Origin: Bacteroidia bacterium
GTDB taxonomy: Bacteria > Bacteroidota > Bacteroidia > J057
Assembly: GCA_041391665.1 (NCBI GenBank)
Contig: JAWKNO010000002.1
Coordinates: forward strand, 2,604,001 to 2,668,000
Reading direction: 5' to 3'
Length of the DNA: 64,000 nt
Shown here: one piece after another, positions 43,334-51,655 of the stretch
How the letters are laid out: each line of letters opens with the position of its first letter
Position numbering within the stretch: position 1 is the stretch's first letter
The notes under the pieces: generated by a model
What the model was told of the DNA's origin: nothing
Seen by the model: the letters and a program-made list of their open reading frames with translations, nothing else
Databases searched by the model: none
Made by a program: the position numbers and the translations under genes

Positions 43334-45246
43334 TATTTATAACTTCTTTGGGTGAGTTTGACATTTTCAAATTGCAGCGGTTCTTTATGCAGGTTTTCGT
43401 CCTGATTTTCACCTGCATACTCCCATGCGGCGACATAGGCGTATTCGTCATCATTGCGAAGCGCTTCTCCTTCTTCCGTTTGGTATTCTTCGCGGAAGTG
43501 GCCGCCACAGGATTCATTGCGGTTGAGGGCGTCAACGATCATGAGTTCGCCAAGCTCGAGGAAATCTGCAACCCGAAGGGCTTTTTCCAGGGTGCTGTTA
43601 AGCTCGTCATTGGTACCAATCATTTTCAGATTTGACCAGAACTCTGCGCGCAGGTTTTTTACCAACTCGCGGGCTTTTTGCAGTCCCTGGGCATTGCGGG
43701 ACATTCCGCAATAGTCCCACATGATTTTTCCCAGTTCGCGGTGATATTCATCTACGGTTTTCGTGCCATTCATGGCCATGATTTTCCGGATGTTTTCTTT
43801 GACACCGTTTTCAATCGCTTTAAAGGCATCGTGATCGACAGGGATTTTTTCATAGGGCACTTTTGCCAGATAGTCTCCTATGGTGTAGGGCAATACAAAA
43901 TAGCCATCAGCCAGTCCCTGCATCAGTGCACTTGCGCCAAGGCGGTTGGCACCGTGGTCAGAGAAGTTGCACTCACCTGTAGCGTACAGGCCTGGCACAG
44001 TAGTCATCAGATTATAGTCGACCCACAATCCTCCCATGGTATAGTGTACCGCAGGATAAATCATCATCGGCATTTCGTAAGGATTTTCACCGGTAATCTG
44101 TTTGTACATATCAAACAGGTTTCCATACTTTTCGGAGATCACCTCTTTTCCATCCCGCTTGATCGCATCGGCGAAGTCGAGATAAACGGCAAGCCCGGAA
44201 GTACCTACCCCCCGGCCTTCGTCGCAAACTTCCTTTGCATTGCGGGAAGCCACGTCTCTTGGTACCAGGTTCCCAAAAGAAGGGTATTTTCTTTCGAGAT
44301 AATAATCTCTTTCTGATTCCGGAATATCTGATGCACGGCGCTTGTCGCCAGCTTTTTTCGGAACCCACACACGACCATCATTTCTGAGTGACTCGGACAT
44401 GAGGGTCAGTTTTGACTGGTAGTGGCCGGAGACCGGAATACAGGTCGGGTGAATCTGGGTATAACATGGGTTGGCAAACAGTGCCCCGCGTTTATGAGCG
44501 CGCCATGCAGCGGTTACATTGGAGCCCATCGCATTGGTAGAGAGGTAGAAAACGTTGCCGTACCCCCCCGTAGCCAGTACAACGGCATGTGCGCTGTGTG
44601 ATTGGATTTTCCCGGTAATCAGATCGCGGGTAACGATACCGCGCGCCTGGCCGTTGACCAACACCACATCGAGCATTTCTTCGCGGGTGTGAAGTTCTAC
44701 TTTTTTGTTGGCAACCTGACGACTCAGAGCACTGTATGCACCGAGCAACAACTGCTGACCGGTCTGGCCGCGGGCGTAGAATGTGCGGGAGACCTGTGCT
44801 CCGCCGAAGGAGCGGTTGTCGAGTAGCCCACCGTATTCGCGGGCAAAGGGTACGCCCTGTGCTACAGCCTGGTCGATGATATTGACACTGACTTCAGCGA
44901 GTCGATAGACGTTGGCTTCCCGGCTGCGGTAGTCTCCGCCTTTGACGGTATCGTAAAAAAGTCGAAACACACTGTCTCCGTCGTTGCGGTAATTTTTGGC
45001 TGCATTGATACCCCCCTGGGCGGCAATACTGTGTGCACGGCGAGGACTATCCTGAAAGCAGAAAGCTTTCACATTGTAGCCCAGTTCCGCAAGCGAAGCA
45101 CTGGCCGAAGCACCTGCCAGTCCGGTACCTACGACAATAATATCGTACTTCCGCTTATTGGCAGGGTTTACCAGCTTGATTTTAAATTTATGATCGGACC
45201 ATTTTTTCTCAATGGGCCCTTCAGGTATTTTTGCGTCCAGCTTCAT
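43333..45246 (-). CDS. sdhA: Succinate dehydrogenase/fumarate reductase flavoprotein subunit
   Basis: A 637-residue catalytic subunit of complex II, oxidising succinate to fumarate in the TCA cycle. It has the FAD-binding GTGLAGASASASLAELGY, the FAD-attachment histidine in RRAHSIAAQGGINAAKNYRN, and the catalytic regions around PTCIPVSGHY and GECNFSDHGANRLGASAL. The length fits the b558 family (about 630-650). sdhC lies 27 bp upstream, and sdhB follows with a one-base overlap, so the three genes make one operon. The enzyme would face the cytosol, bound to SdhB and SdhC. Confidence 0.97.
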   Translation of the reverse strand: MKLDAKIPEGPIEKKWSDHKFKIKLVNPANKRKYDIIVVGTGLAGASASASLAELGYNVKAFCFQDSPRRAHSIAAQGGINAAKNYRNDGDSVFRLFYDTVKGGDYRSREANVYRLAEVSVNIIDQAVAQGVPFAREYGGLLDNRSFGGAQVSRTFYARGQTGQQLLLGAYSALSRQVANKKVELHTREEMLDVVLVNGQARGIVTRDLITGKIQSHSAHAVVLATGGYGNVFYLSTNAMGSNVTAAWRAHKRGALFANPCYTQIHPTCIPVSGHYQSKLTLMSESLRNDGRVWVPKKAGDKRRASDIPESERDYYLERKYPSFGNLVPRDVASRNAKEVCDEGRGVGTSGLAVYLDFADAIKRDGKEVISEKYGNLFDMYKQITGENPYEMPMMIYPAVHYTMGGLWVDYNLMTTVPGLYATGECNFSDHGANRLGASALMQGLADGYFVLPYTIGDYLAKVPYEKIPVDHDAFKAIENGVKENIRKIMAMNGTKTVDEYHRELGKIMWDYCGMSRNAQGLQKARELVKNLRAEFWSNLKMIGTNDELNSTLEKALRVADFLELGELMIVDALNRNESCGGHFREEYQTEEGEALRNDDEYAYVAAWEYAGENQDENLHKEPLQFENVKLTQRSYK

Positions 45247-45273
45247 AATATAGGATGTCGTGATAAATCTTAA

Positions 45274-45960
45274 TTATAGTGCAAATTTGATATACATAAA
45301 TACCGGCATGGCGGCAAAAATCAGGGGCACGCCTATGGCAAAAGCCAGTCCTGCGGTTTTTATGACCGGTGTATAGGCTTTGTGGTCAAGGCCCAAGGTT
45401 TGGAAAGCACTCCAGAATCCGTGGGAAAGGTGATAGGCAAGGCCTGCCATGGCAACCACATAAAGCAAAACATACCAAAGTTGCTGAAATGCTTCCTGCA
45501 CAACGAGATAAAGATTTTTGTACTCTTCGCCGTCGATTTCTACCATAGGGATACTTCCGAAATGCATGACAGCCCAGAAGGAACGCATATGAATCACCAG
45601 GAAAACCAGGATGATCGTACCCAGGAGTCCCATATTGCGGGAAGACCACATACTGTTGGCTTTACGGTCGCTGTATGCATAGGGAACAGGCCGTGCCGCG
45701 CGGTTGTAACGGGTAAGTACAATCGCATAAATCACGTGAAGTATGACGCTGAGATAAGTAGTGTAAGAAAGGATTTTGACAAATCCGTTGGTAGTCATGA
45801 ACTTGGCGTAGACATTAAATGCTGCACCTCCGTCATCCTTAAATAAAAGGGTATTCCCTGCGACATGACCGCTGAGGAAGAGAATCAGAAACAGCCCTGT
45901 AAGAGCCATGATCAGCTTCCTCCCGATGGTATGTGTAAAAATATTTACTACAGTTGACAT
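45274..45960 (-). CDS. sdhC: Succinate dehydrogenase cytochrome b subunit (b558 family)
   Basis: A 228-residue membrane anchor of complex II that binds two hemes and quinone. It has five membrane helices, starting with GRKLIMALTGLFLILFLSGH, where the His of LSGHVAGN is a heme ligand candidate. Others are LLGTIILVFLVIHMRSFWAV and VVAMAGLAYHLSHGFWSAFQ with further histidines. This matches the single-subunit b558 family (TIGR02046-like). It is the first gene of the operon and has a clear promoter upstream. Confidence 0.95.
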   Translation of the reverse strand: MSTVVNIFTHTIGRKLIMALTGLFLILFLSGHVAGNTLLFKDDGGAAFNVYAKFMTTNGFVKILSYTTYLSVILHVIYAIVLTRYNRAARPVPYAYSDRKANSMWSSRNMGLLGTIILVFLVIHMRSFWAVMHFGSIPMVEIDGEEYKNLYLVVQEAFQQLWYVLLYVVAMAGLAYHLSHGFWSAFQTLGLDHKAYTPVIKTAGLAFAIGVPLIFAAMPVFMYIKFAL

Positions 45961-45997
45961 AGGTAGAATTTGAGGATAAAAGTTAATACAAATCGGG

Positions 45998-46028
45998 CAA
46001 AATTAGCCTTGTAAGATTCGATAGTCAA
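45998..46028 (-). promoter_or_regulatory. Promoter of sdhCAB
   Basis: On the minus strand TTG (46028-46026), 20 bp, then TAATTTTG (46005-45998). This agrees well with the Bacteroidota consensus TTG-N19-TAnnTTTG. The sdhC ATG is 37 bp downstream of the -7 box. Confidence 0.65.
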
Positions 46029-46199
46029 GCAAGATTTTCGCTTTCAGACAATCTATAACCATTCTAAATAAAAACCAAAAACCCATGAAATGGTTGGGTG
46101 ATTTTTATGATTTATTAGTCATGAGCAGGAGCTCCATGTGGATATGGATATTTCACAGCATTCTCAACAGGGGAGGGCAGGCTAAAATTTCCTGTGATG

Positions 46200-46913
46200 C
46201 TAATTATTGCAATGTTTCCTGATCATGCTATAGGCATTCACATCGCCAAGCTCACCGGCTTTACTCCAGTCCAGGCAGGCGCCGTTGAGGTCTCCGCCCT
46301 GAAGTTTGATAGATGCGCGGGCATTATAGGCACTGGGGTCGTTGGGGCGGGTTTTCACCACACGGTCTAGGTCCTGTACGGCGGAGATAAAATCTTTCAG
46401 GTTGATGTAGGCTTCGGCACGTTCGAATACGAGATCCATATTTTTGCCTTTACTTAACCTTATAGCCATATCCAGATCTTTGATAGCGCCCCGGTAGTCG
46501 CGTAAGCCGCTTTTTGCTTTGGCTCTGGCCCGGTAAAATCTGATCTCTTTAGGTTTGGCTTTGAGAGCTATATTGAAGTCAAGCATCGCACCAAGGTAAT
46601 CTTCCAGGTTGTTGCGTGCTCTTCCCCGGTTGTAATAAGCTTCCGGATTGGCGGGATTGATATCGAGGGCGAGGCTGAAATCCTGAATAGCACCGGGACT
46701 ATCGCCCAGCAACATTCGGGTATAGCCGCGGTTGTAATATGCCGCATCGTTGCGGGGATTGAATTTTAACACCAGGGTAAAATCCAGCTCAGCACCTTCA
46801 AAATCCTGGGCTTCCATTTTGGTAAGCCCACGTTTAAAAAGCTCTTTTTCGGTTTGACCGAAGGTAAGTGAGGAAAGGGAAAGGCAGATAAATACTGCGC
46901 AAAAAATTTTCAT
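46200..46913 (-). CDS. Exported tetratricopeptide-repeat protein
   Basis: A 237-residue protein. The ATG at 46913 gives a signal peptide (KIFCAVFICLSLSSLTFGQ). About six TPR units follow, each with the A-x-x-Y/N-x-x-A pattern: DAAYYNRGYTRMLLGDSPGA, PEAYYNRGRARNNLEDYLGA, IRFYRARAKAKSGLRDYRGA, PSAYNARASIKLQGGDLNGA and others. It ends with an ACLDWSKAGELGDVNAYSMI motif common in Bacteroidota TPR proteins. It should be a periplasmic scaffold; the partner is unknown. It is transcribed in the same direction as sdhC but more than 200 bp away, so it is probably a separate unit. Confidence 0.85.
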   Translation of the reverse strand: MKIFCAVFICLSLSSLTFGQTEKELFKRGLTKMEAQDFEGAELDFTLVLKFNPRNDAAYYNRGYTRMLLGDSPGAIQDFSLALDINPANPEAYYNRGRARNNLEDYLGAMLDFNIALKAKPKEIRFYRARAKAKSGLRDYRGAIKDLDMAIRLSKGKNMDLVFERAEAYINLKDFISAVQDLDRVVKTRPNDPSAYNARASIKLQGGDLNGACLDWSKAGELGDVNAYSMIRKHCNN

Positions 46914-47044
46914 GAGAATATTGATTCTTTCGTCCATCCGGTTTGAAAGGTAAATTTAGAGAATAGCTATATTTATCACAACGTAGCTTATATAATATGG
47001 AGGTAATATTTAACGCAAAATCTTCCGTGATCCGGAAAAAATAC

Positions 47045-47052
47045 TACCTTTG
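47045..47052 (+). promoter_or_regulatory. Candidate -7 box before the FkbM gene
   Basis: TACCTTTG at 47045-47052 matches TAnnTTTG. The ATG at 47059 lies six bases downstream, so the transcript would be nearly leaderless. No clear TTG lies at the right distance upstream. Confidence 0.4.
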
Positions 47053-47058
47053 GTGCCT

Positions 47059-47811
47059 ATGAAGAAAGCCATTCAGGCCATTTTGCAGCGTGTATTGGGG
47101 TTTGATCGATACCTCTTTGTATTTTCTTTGTTCAAGATCAGGACCTTACGTTGGGACGGAAAAAATAAAGAAGGGGATTTTAATTTTTTCCTCAGTATGC
47201 TTTCGCCCAATGATACCGTACTGGATATTGGTGCCAATATCGGTATCATGACAGCGCTGATGGCCCGGAAATGCGTAAATGGGAAGGTATTTGCCTTTGA
47301 GCCTGTGCCGGACAATTTTCGGACGCTCAGGAAGGTGGTGGAATATCTTCGCCTCGGGAATGTTTCTCTGCATCAGGTGGCATTAGGACCTGAAAACGGA
47401 GAAGTTGAAATAAAAATGCCAGTGATAGAAGGAGTGAAAATGCAGGGACTTTCTTATATCAGGCACGAAACGATAGAAGGTTATCCGGTCAAACATGTTT
47501 CTTACCGGGTACCGCAGGCGGCTTTGGATGAATGGAACTTTGGTCCGAATGTACAGATTACGGCGATAAAAATGGATGTGGAAAACTACGAACAATTTGT
47601 ACTTCAGGGAGCAAAAAATCTGCTGTTGCGAAACATGCCTGTTATTTATTGCGAATTGTGGGACAATGAAAATCGCCGAAATTGTATGCAAATGCTGCAT
47701 GCCGTCGGCTATACAGCCAAAGTGCTGGTAGCCGACACGCTTGTGGATTTTGAACCAGACCTTCACCCCAACCATAATTTCTTTTTTCTTCCAGAAAGCA
47801 AAGTTTTATGA
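47059..47811 (+). CDS. FkbM-family SAM-dependent methyltransferase
   Basis: A 250-residue methyltransferase. The SAM-binding loop is DTVLDIGANIGIMTALMARK, the acidic residue at the end of strand 2 lies in VFAFEPVPDNFRTL, and the family-typical motif IKMDVENYEQFVLQGAKNLL is near residue 175. FkbM enzymes O-methylate small molecules, sugars or lipids. The ATG at 47059 is used; a TTG three codons upstream is possible. The stop codon overlaps the aroA start by four bases (ATGA), so the two genes are translationally coupled. The substrate is unknown. Confidence 0.9.
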   Translation: MKKAIQAILQRVLGFDRYLFVFSLFKIRTLRWDGKNKEGDFNFFLSMLSPNDTVLDIGANIGIMTALMARKCVNGKVFAFEPVPDNFRTLRKVVEYLRLGNVSLHQVALGPENGEVEIKMPVIEGVKMQGLSYIRHETIEGYPVKHVSYRVPQAALDEWNFGPNVQITAIKMDVENYEQFVLQGAKNLLLRNMPVIYCELWDNENRRNCMQMLHAVGYTAKVLVADTLVDFEPDLHPNHNFFFLPESKVL

Positions 47812-49037
47812 TTTCTCTTTTCGCATTGCGAAAATCGCTGAAGGCAAGCGTCTCTCTGCCGGCTTCCAAAAGTGAGAGCAACCGGGTGCTGATTATCAAT
47901 GCGCTCTGCCAGGGGCGTAGTGAAATACGCAACCTTTCATCTGCGCGGGATACGCAGACCATGATCAAATTGCTGGATTCCGAAGGACATGTACTCGATG
48001 TCATTGACGCGGGTACGACCATGCGATTTCTGACTGCATATTTTGCTGCTGTTGGCCGGGATCAGATTTTGACCGGAACGCCGCGTATGTGCAAACGTCC
48101 GATTGGTATTCTGGTAGATGCGCTGCGTAGTCTGGGTGCCAATATCGACTACTGGAAACAGGAAGGATTCCCGCCGCTGCATATTGTCAGCCGGGGAGAA
48201 CCCCTTCACGGAGGAGAATTGACGATGCGCGGAAATGTCAGCAGCCAGTTTATCACAGCTATATTGCTGATTGCGCCGACCCTGCCCGGAGGGCTGCGGC
48301 TTTATCTGGAAGGTGATATTACCTCAAAACCCTATATAGAAATGACGCGGCAGCTGATGCTGACCTTTGGAGTTGACACCCATTGGGAAAATCAGACGAT
48401 TGTCGTTCCCGAAAAAGCTTATTCACCGACCGCATACACTATTGAATCTGACTGGTCTGCCGCCAGCTACTGGTTTAGCATGGTGGCGCTGGCTGAAGAA
48501 GCGGAAATCTTCCTTGAAGGTCTGCGGGAAAACTCTTTCCAGGGTGATAAGGCCATTGTGGATTATATGGAGTATTTCGGCGTGAAGGCTATATTCCATG
48601 CTGATGGGGTGGCATTGATCAAATCTGCTCCTAAACAGACAGAAGGGATGCTGGAAATTGATTTTACCGAAACCCCTGACCTCGCCCAAACCATTGCCGT
48701 AGTGAGTGCCGCAACGGGTATTCCTGTGAAAATGACCGGCCTCCATACCCTGCGTATCAAAGAGACTGACCGCATCAATGCGATCCGCGATGAACTGGCC
48801 AAATTTGGGGTAGAGGTGCAGGTTCACGGCGACCATGCCTGTACAATTACAGGTAAATCCACTGCCTCGGCCAAAAGCATCGAAACCTACGAAGATCACC
48901 GGATGGCCATGGCATTTGCACCATTGGCTTTGTTGCAAAATGAATTACTGGTCAAAGATCACGAGGTAGTAAAAAAATCATATCCCGAATACTGGGAGCA
49001 TCTCAGTGCCGTGGGATTTAAAATCACAGAGTGGTAG
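47808..49037 (+). CDS. aroA: 3-phosphoshikimate 1-carboxyvinyltransferase (EPSP synthase)
   Basis: A 409-residue cytosolic enzyme of the shikimate pathway, joining PEP to shikimate 3-phosphate. Key motifs are PASKSESNRVLIINALCQ (substrate-binding Lys and Arg), DAGTTMRFLTAYFA, and RIKETDRINAIRDELAKFGV. EDHRMAMAFAPLAL near the C-terminus contains the catalytic acid. It is a little shorter than the usual 425-430 residues, but all the key motifs are there. It overlaps the upstream methyltransferase gene by 4 bp and abuts proC (TAGATG), so the three are co-transcribed. Confidence 0.96.
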   Translation: MISLFALRKSLKASVSLPASKSESNRVLIINALCQGRSEIRNLSSARDTQTMIKLLDSEGHVLDVIDAGTTMRFLTAYFAAVGRDQILTGTPRMCKRPIGILVDALRSLGANIDYWKQEGFPPLHIVSRGEPLHGGELTMRGNVSSQFITAILLIAPTLPGGLRLYLEGDITSKPYIEMTRQLMLTFGVDTHWENQTIVVPEKAYSPTAYTIESDWSAASYWFSMVALAEEAEIFLEGLRENSFQGDKAIVDYMEYFGVKAIFHADGVALIKSAPKQTEGMLEIDFTETPDLAQTIAVVSAATGIPVKMTGLHTLRIKETDRINAIRDELAKFGVEVQVHGDHACTITGKSTASAKSIETYEDHRMAMAFAPLALLQNELLVKDHEVVKKSYPEYWEHLSAVGFKITEW

Positions 49038-49841
49038 ATGAAAGTTCTGATTATTGGTGCAGGAAATATGGGCACCACCTACGCCCAAAGTTTTATTACC
49101 GGGAGCGTGGTGCGACCGGAAGATATGTTCTTTCTGGAAAAAGGAACAGGCAAAGCAGCTGAACTCCGCCTCCTGTCTTCCAACCCGTTGCAAACGGTTC
49201 CGGGTGAATTTGTTCGCGAAATGGACCTGATTATCCTCAGCGTAAAACCACAGGATTTTGCAGAACTCTCCCAAACACTGACTCCTTACCTTCGCAAAGA
49301 CCAGTTGATTTTGTCGATCATGGCGGGGATTACCGTGAAAACCATTTTTGCGCGTATGGGAGTAGACAAAATCGTCAGGGCTATGCCCAACCTTCCCGCA
49401 CAGGTAGGGCAGGGGATGACCGTGTTTACGACTTCGAAGAAAGTGAGTAAGGTGGAAATATTCGCCATCCAAAACCTGCTCAATACAACCGGAAAAACCC
49501 TCTACACGCCGCAGGAACCCATGCTCGATGCTGCTACAGCTATTTCTGGCAGCGGACCTGCGTTTGTCTATTACTTTATGAATGCCATGATGGACGGCGC
49601 CAGAGAAATGGGCTTTTCAGGTTCCGAAGCCCAACTGCTGGTAAGTCAGACTTTTTTGGGTGCGATAAATCTGCTCAACCGTAACAGCCTGAATTGTCAG
49701 GAGTGGATTGACAAGGTGTCTTCGAAAGGCGGGACAACAGAAGCCACGATCCGCTATTTTCAAGGCGTAGATTTAAATAAATTGATTATCAATGGTCTTG
49801 AAGAGGCACGCAAAAGAGCCAATGCATTGAGTAATCCATGA
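49038..49841 (+). CDS. proC: Pyrroline-5-carboxylate reductase
   Basis: A 267-residue enzyme for the last step of proline synthesis, reducing P5C with NAD(P)H. The Rossmann start is KVLIIGAGNMGTTYAQSFIT, NADPH-binding residues follow, and the family signature is ATAISGSGPAFVYYFMNAMM followed by WIDKVSSKGGTTEATIRYFQ. The length is standard. The ATG directly follows the aroA stop codon, with no gap. It may close the FkbM-aroA-proC unit; rpsU starts about 95 bp later with its own RBS. Confidence 0.96.
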   Translation: MKVLIIGAGNMGTTYAQSFITGSVVRPEDMFFLEKGTGKAAELRLLSSNPLQTVPGEFVREMDLIILSVKPQDFAELSQTLTPYLRKDQLILSIMAGITVKTIFARMGVDKIVRAMPNLPAQVGQGMTVFTTSKKVSKVEIFAIQNLLNTTGKTLYTPQEPMLDAATAISGSGPAFVYYFMNAMMDGAREMGFSGSEAQLLVSQTFLGAINLLNRNSLNCQEWIDKVSSKGGTTEATIRYFQGVDLNKLIINGLEEARKRANALSNP

Positions 49842-49920
49842 ATTTGAACAGATATTTCGCGCAAGGTGTTGCGCGGTATTTAGATAATTTATAGTTTTAC
49901 CCGCTATTTATTCCATCAAG

Positions 49921-49929
49921 AGAGGAGGT
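49921..49929 (+). promoter_or_regulatory. Strong Shine-Dalgarno site of rpsU
   Basis: AGAGGAGGT lies 7 bp before the GTG start codon of rpsU. It is the only near-perfect anti-Shine-Dalgarno complement that I noticed before a start codon in this window. In Bacteroidota the 16S 3' end is largely sequestered by a pocket that includes bS21, and strong SD sites are rare; one before rpsU suits self-regulation. Confidence 0.75.
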
Positions 49930-49936
49930 AAGTAAC

Positions 49937-50131
49937 GTGATTATCATCAAGGTGAAAGAAGGAGAGTCGATTGATCGTGCACTCCGAAGATATAAAAAGA
50001 AGTTTGAAAAGACCGGCATTTTGAAATCCGTTCGTGGACGTATGTTCTACAGAAAACCATCGGAGGACAAAAAGGAGATGGAGAAAAAAGCCATCAACCG
50101 TCAGCGTCATTACGCTAATGATAACTTCTAA
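49937..50131 (+). CDS. rpsU: 30S ribosomal protein bS21
   Basis: A 64-residue basic ribosomal protein (MIIIKVKEGESIDRALRRYK, then KKFEKTGILKSVRGRMFYRK). It starts with GTG, preceded at the right distance by a strong Shine-Dalgarno site. In Bacteroidota bS21 is one of the proteins that hold the 16S 3' end in a pocket, so the site is probably part of autoregulation (established idea for the phylum; not shown here). A terminator follows at 50177. Confidence 0.97.
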   Translation: MIIIKVKEGESIDRALRRYKKKFEKTGILKSVRGRMFYRKPSEDKKEMEKKAINRQRHYANDNF

Positions 50132-50176
50132 TCAATGATTCCATCCTGTCCGACAGGAAGTAAAACAAATTGAGCG

Positions 50177-50203
50177 CCGCCCAATCTCCCAGAGGTTGGG
50201 CGG
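50177..50203 (+). terminator. Terminator of rpsU
   Basis: Stem CCGCCCAA (50177-50184) and TTGGGCGG (50196-50203) with an 11-base loop, then TTTGTATTTTTG. It ends about 70 bp after the rpsU stop codon. Confidence 0.85.
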
Positions 50204-50373
50204 TTTGTATTTTTGACTTGATTTCCGGTGAGTTTTTACTTAGATTAATTCTTTACTTTCAAGGATGCTTTACAGATGATGAATATCATCAGGGAGGGAC
50301 AAAAATACCTGTCGATTCGTCAACCTTTTAGTCCATTTTGAACGTAAGAAAAGTATAAAGTCAACAACTCCCG

Positions 50374-51294
50374 ATGTTAAAAACTCAATTTCAGCGCTAT
50401 ATTAAGGTCGAAAGACGATATTCGCCGCTGACCGAAAACGCTTATATCACGGATCTGGATCAGTTCGCTGACTGGATATCCACAGAGCTGGAATTGAGCC
50501 TCTATACTCCTGCTGACGCAGCGAAAATTACTCATAAAAATATTCGTGCATGGATGGCTTCTTTACTGGAGTCGGGGCATTCGACACGTACAGTCGGAAG
50601 AAAGATTTCTACACTAAAGACTTTTTTTTCCTTTTTACAGAAATCCGAAATCGTCTCTGCCAATCCTGCGGCCAGAGTAAAAATCCCAGGTTTTGAAAAA
50701 AAACTCCCCGCATTCCTGAAGGAATCTGAAACAGAAAACCTATTTGATCATATACCTTTTCCCAATGATTTTGAAGGAATTCGGGACAGGGCAATCCTCG
50801 AATTGTTTTATGGTTGCGGACTGCGCCGTGCTGAGCTTATCAGCCTCCGGCAAAGCGATATCAATGAATATGACCGCACCGTGCGCGTCACCGGTAAAGG
50901 AAACAAAGAAAGAATTCTTCCTTTTGGAAAAAATGTGGAGACCGCGCTGGCGCACTATCTGAAAGCAGTGGAGGCCGCAGGTTATTCCGCTGAAGATCAT
51001 CTGTTTATGCGCAAAAACGGAGAGGTGCTGTATCCCCGGCTGATTCACCGGATTGTCGGAAAATATCTGGCGCAAGTGACCTCTCTTGCCCGAAAAAGCC
51101 CGCATATTCTCCGACATACATTTGCAACACATTTATTGGATAATGGCGCAGACCTGAATGCTATCAAGGAGCTTTTAGGGCATTCGAGTCTGGCTGCTAC
51201 CCAGGTTTATACCCACAATTCTATCAGCAAACTAAAAGCTGTTCATACTCAAGCCCATCCCCGGGCAATCATCCATAAACAAGATTCAATATGA
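50374..51294 (+). CDS. Tyrosine recombinase, XerC/XerD type
   Basis: A 306-residue site-specific recombinase. The N-terminal SAM-like domain (about 1-100) binds DNA. In the catalytic domain the residues are Arg151 (GLRRAEL), Lys175 (TGKGNKER), His244 and Arg247 (SPHILRHTF), His270 (LLGHSSL) and Tyr279 (QVYTH). This fits XerC/D proteins that resolve chromosome dimers at dif. It could equally be a mobile-element integrase, but the location between rpsU and hpf is the usual one in Bacteroidota and argues for the housekeeping role. The hpf gene overlaps its end by 4 bp. Confidence 0.93.
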   Translation: MLKTQFQRYIKVERRYSPLTENAYITDLDQFADWISTELELSLYTPADAAKITHKNIRAWMASLLESGHSTRTVGRKISTLKTFFSFLQKSEIVSANPAARVKIPGFEKKLPAFLKESETENLFDHIPFPNDFEGIRDRAILELFYGCGLRRAELISLRQSDINEYDRTVRVTGKGNKERILPFGKNVETALAHYLKAVEAAGYSAEDHLFMRKNGEVLYPRLIHRIVGKYLAQVTSLARKSPHILRHTFATHLLDNGADLNAIKELLGHSSLAATQVYTHNSISKLKAVHTQAHPRAIIHKQDSI

Positions 51295-51608
51295 AAATCA
51301 CCATTCAGTCCATTCATTTTGATGCCGCCGATCACCTGAAAGCTTACATCCAGAAAAAGTGCGACAAACTTGACCAGTTTTATGACCGGATCGTTGATGG
51401 CGAAGTCATCCTAAAGCTTCACAATGATATTAAGGGAGGGAATAAGTTTGTAGAAGTAAAAATGAATGTACCAGGAGACACGCTATTGGCCACGGAGACC
51501 GGCCAGACTTTTGAAGAAGCCATAGACCTTACCACCGACAAAATTAAAGAACAACTTCGCCGCTATAAGGGCAAAACCAAAGGCCGCGTCAGGGCTTCAG
51601 GCTCTTAA
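51291..51608 (+). CDS. hpf: Ribosome hibernation-promoting factor (HPF/YfiA)
   Basis: A 105-residue ribosome-associated protein of the short HPF/YfiA type that binds the 30S decoding region in stationary phase. The motif order IQSIHFDAADHLKAYIQKKC, DKLDQFYDRIVDGEVILKLH, GNKFVEVKMNVPGDTLLATE and FEEAIDLTTDKIKEQLRRYK is typical, ending in a basic tail. It overlaps the recombinase gene by 4 bp (ATGA), so it is translationally coupled to it. Confidence 0.94.
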   Translation: MKITIQSIHFDAADHLKAYIQKKCDKLDQFYDRIVDGEVILKLHNDIKGGNKFVEVKMNVPGDTLLATETGQTFEEAIDLTTDKIKEQLRRYKGKTKGRVRASGS

Positions 51609-51629
51609 GCGATATACTTACACATTTAC

Positions 51630-51655
51630 AGGCTGCCTGCGGGCAGCCTTTTTTA
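51630..51655 (+). terminator. Terminator of the xer-hpf unit
   Basis: Stem AGGCTGCC (51630-51637), loop TGCG, GGCAGCCT (51642-51649), then TTTTTT. It lies 21 bp after the hpf stop codon and ends at the 3' end of the convergent gene at 51653. Confidence 0.85.

Noticed and set aside
50374..51294. Integrase of a genomic island
   Set aside because: The gene is tied by a 4-bp overlap to hpf and lies by rpsU, with no att-like repeats or tRNA; a housekeeping Xer protein is more likely.
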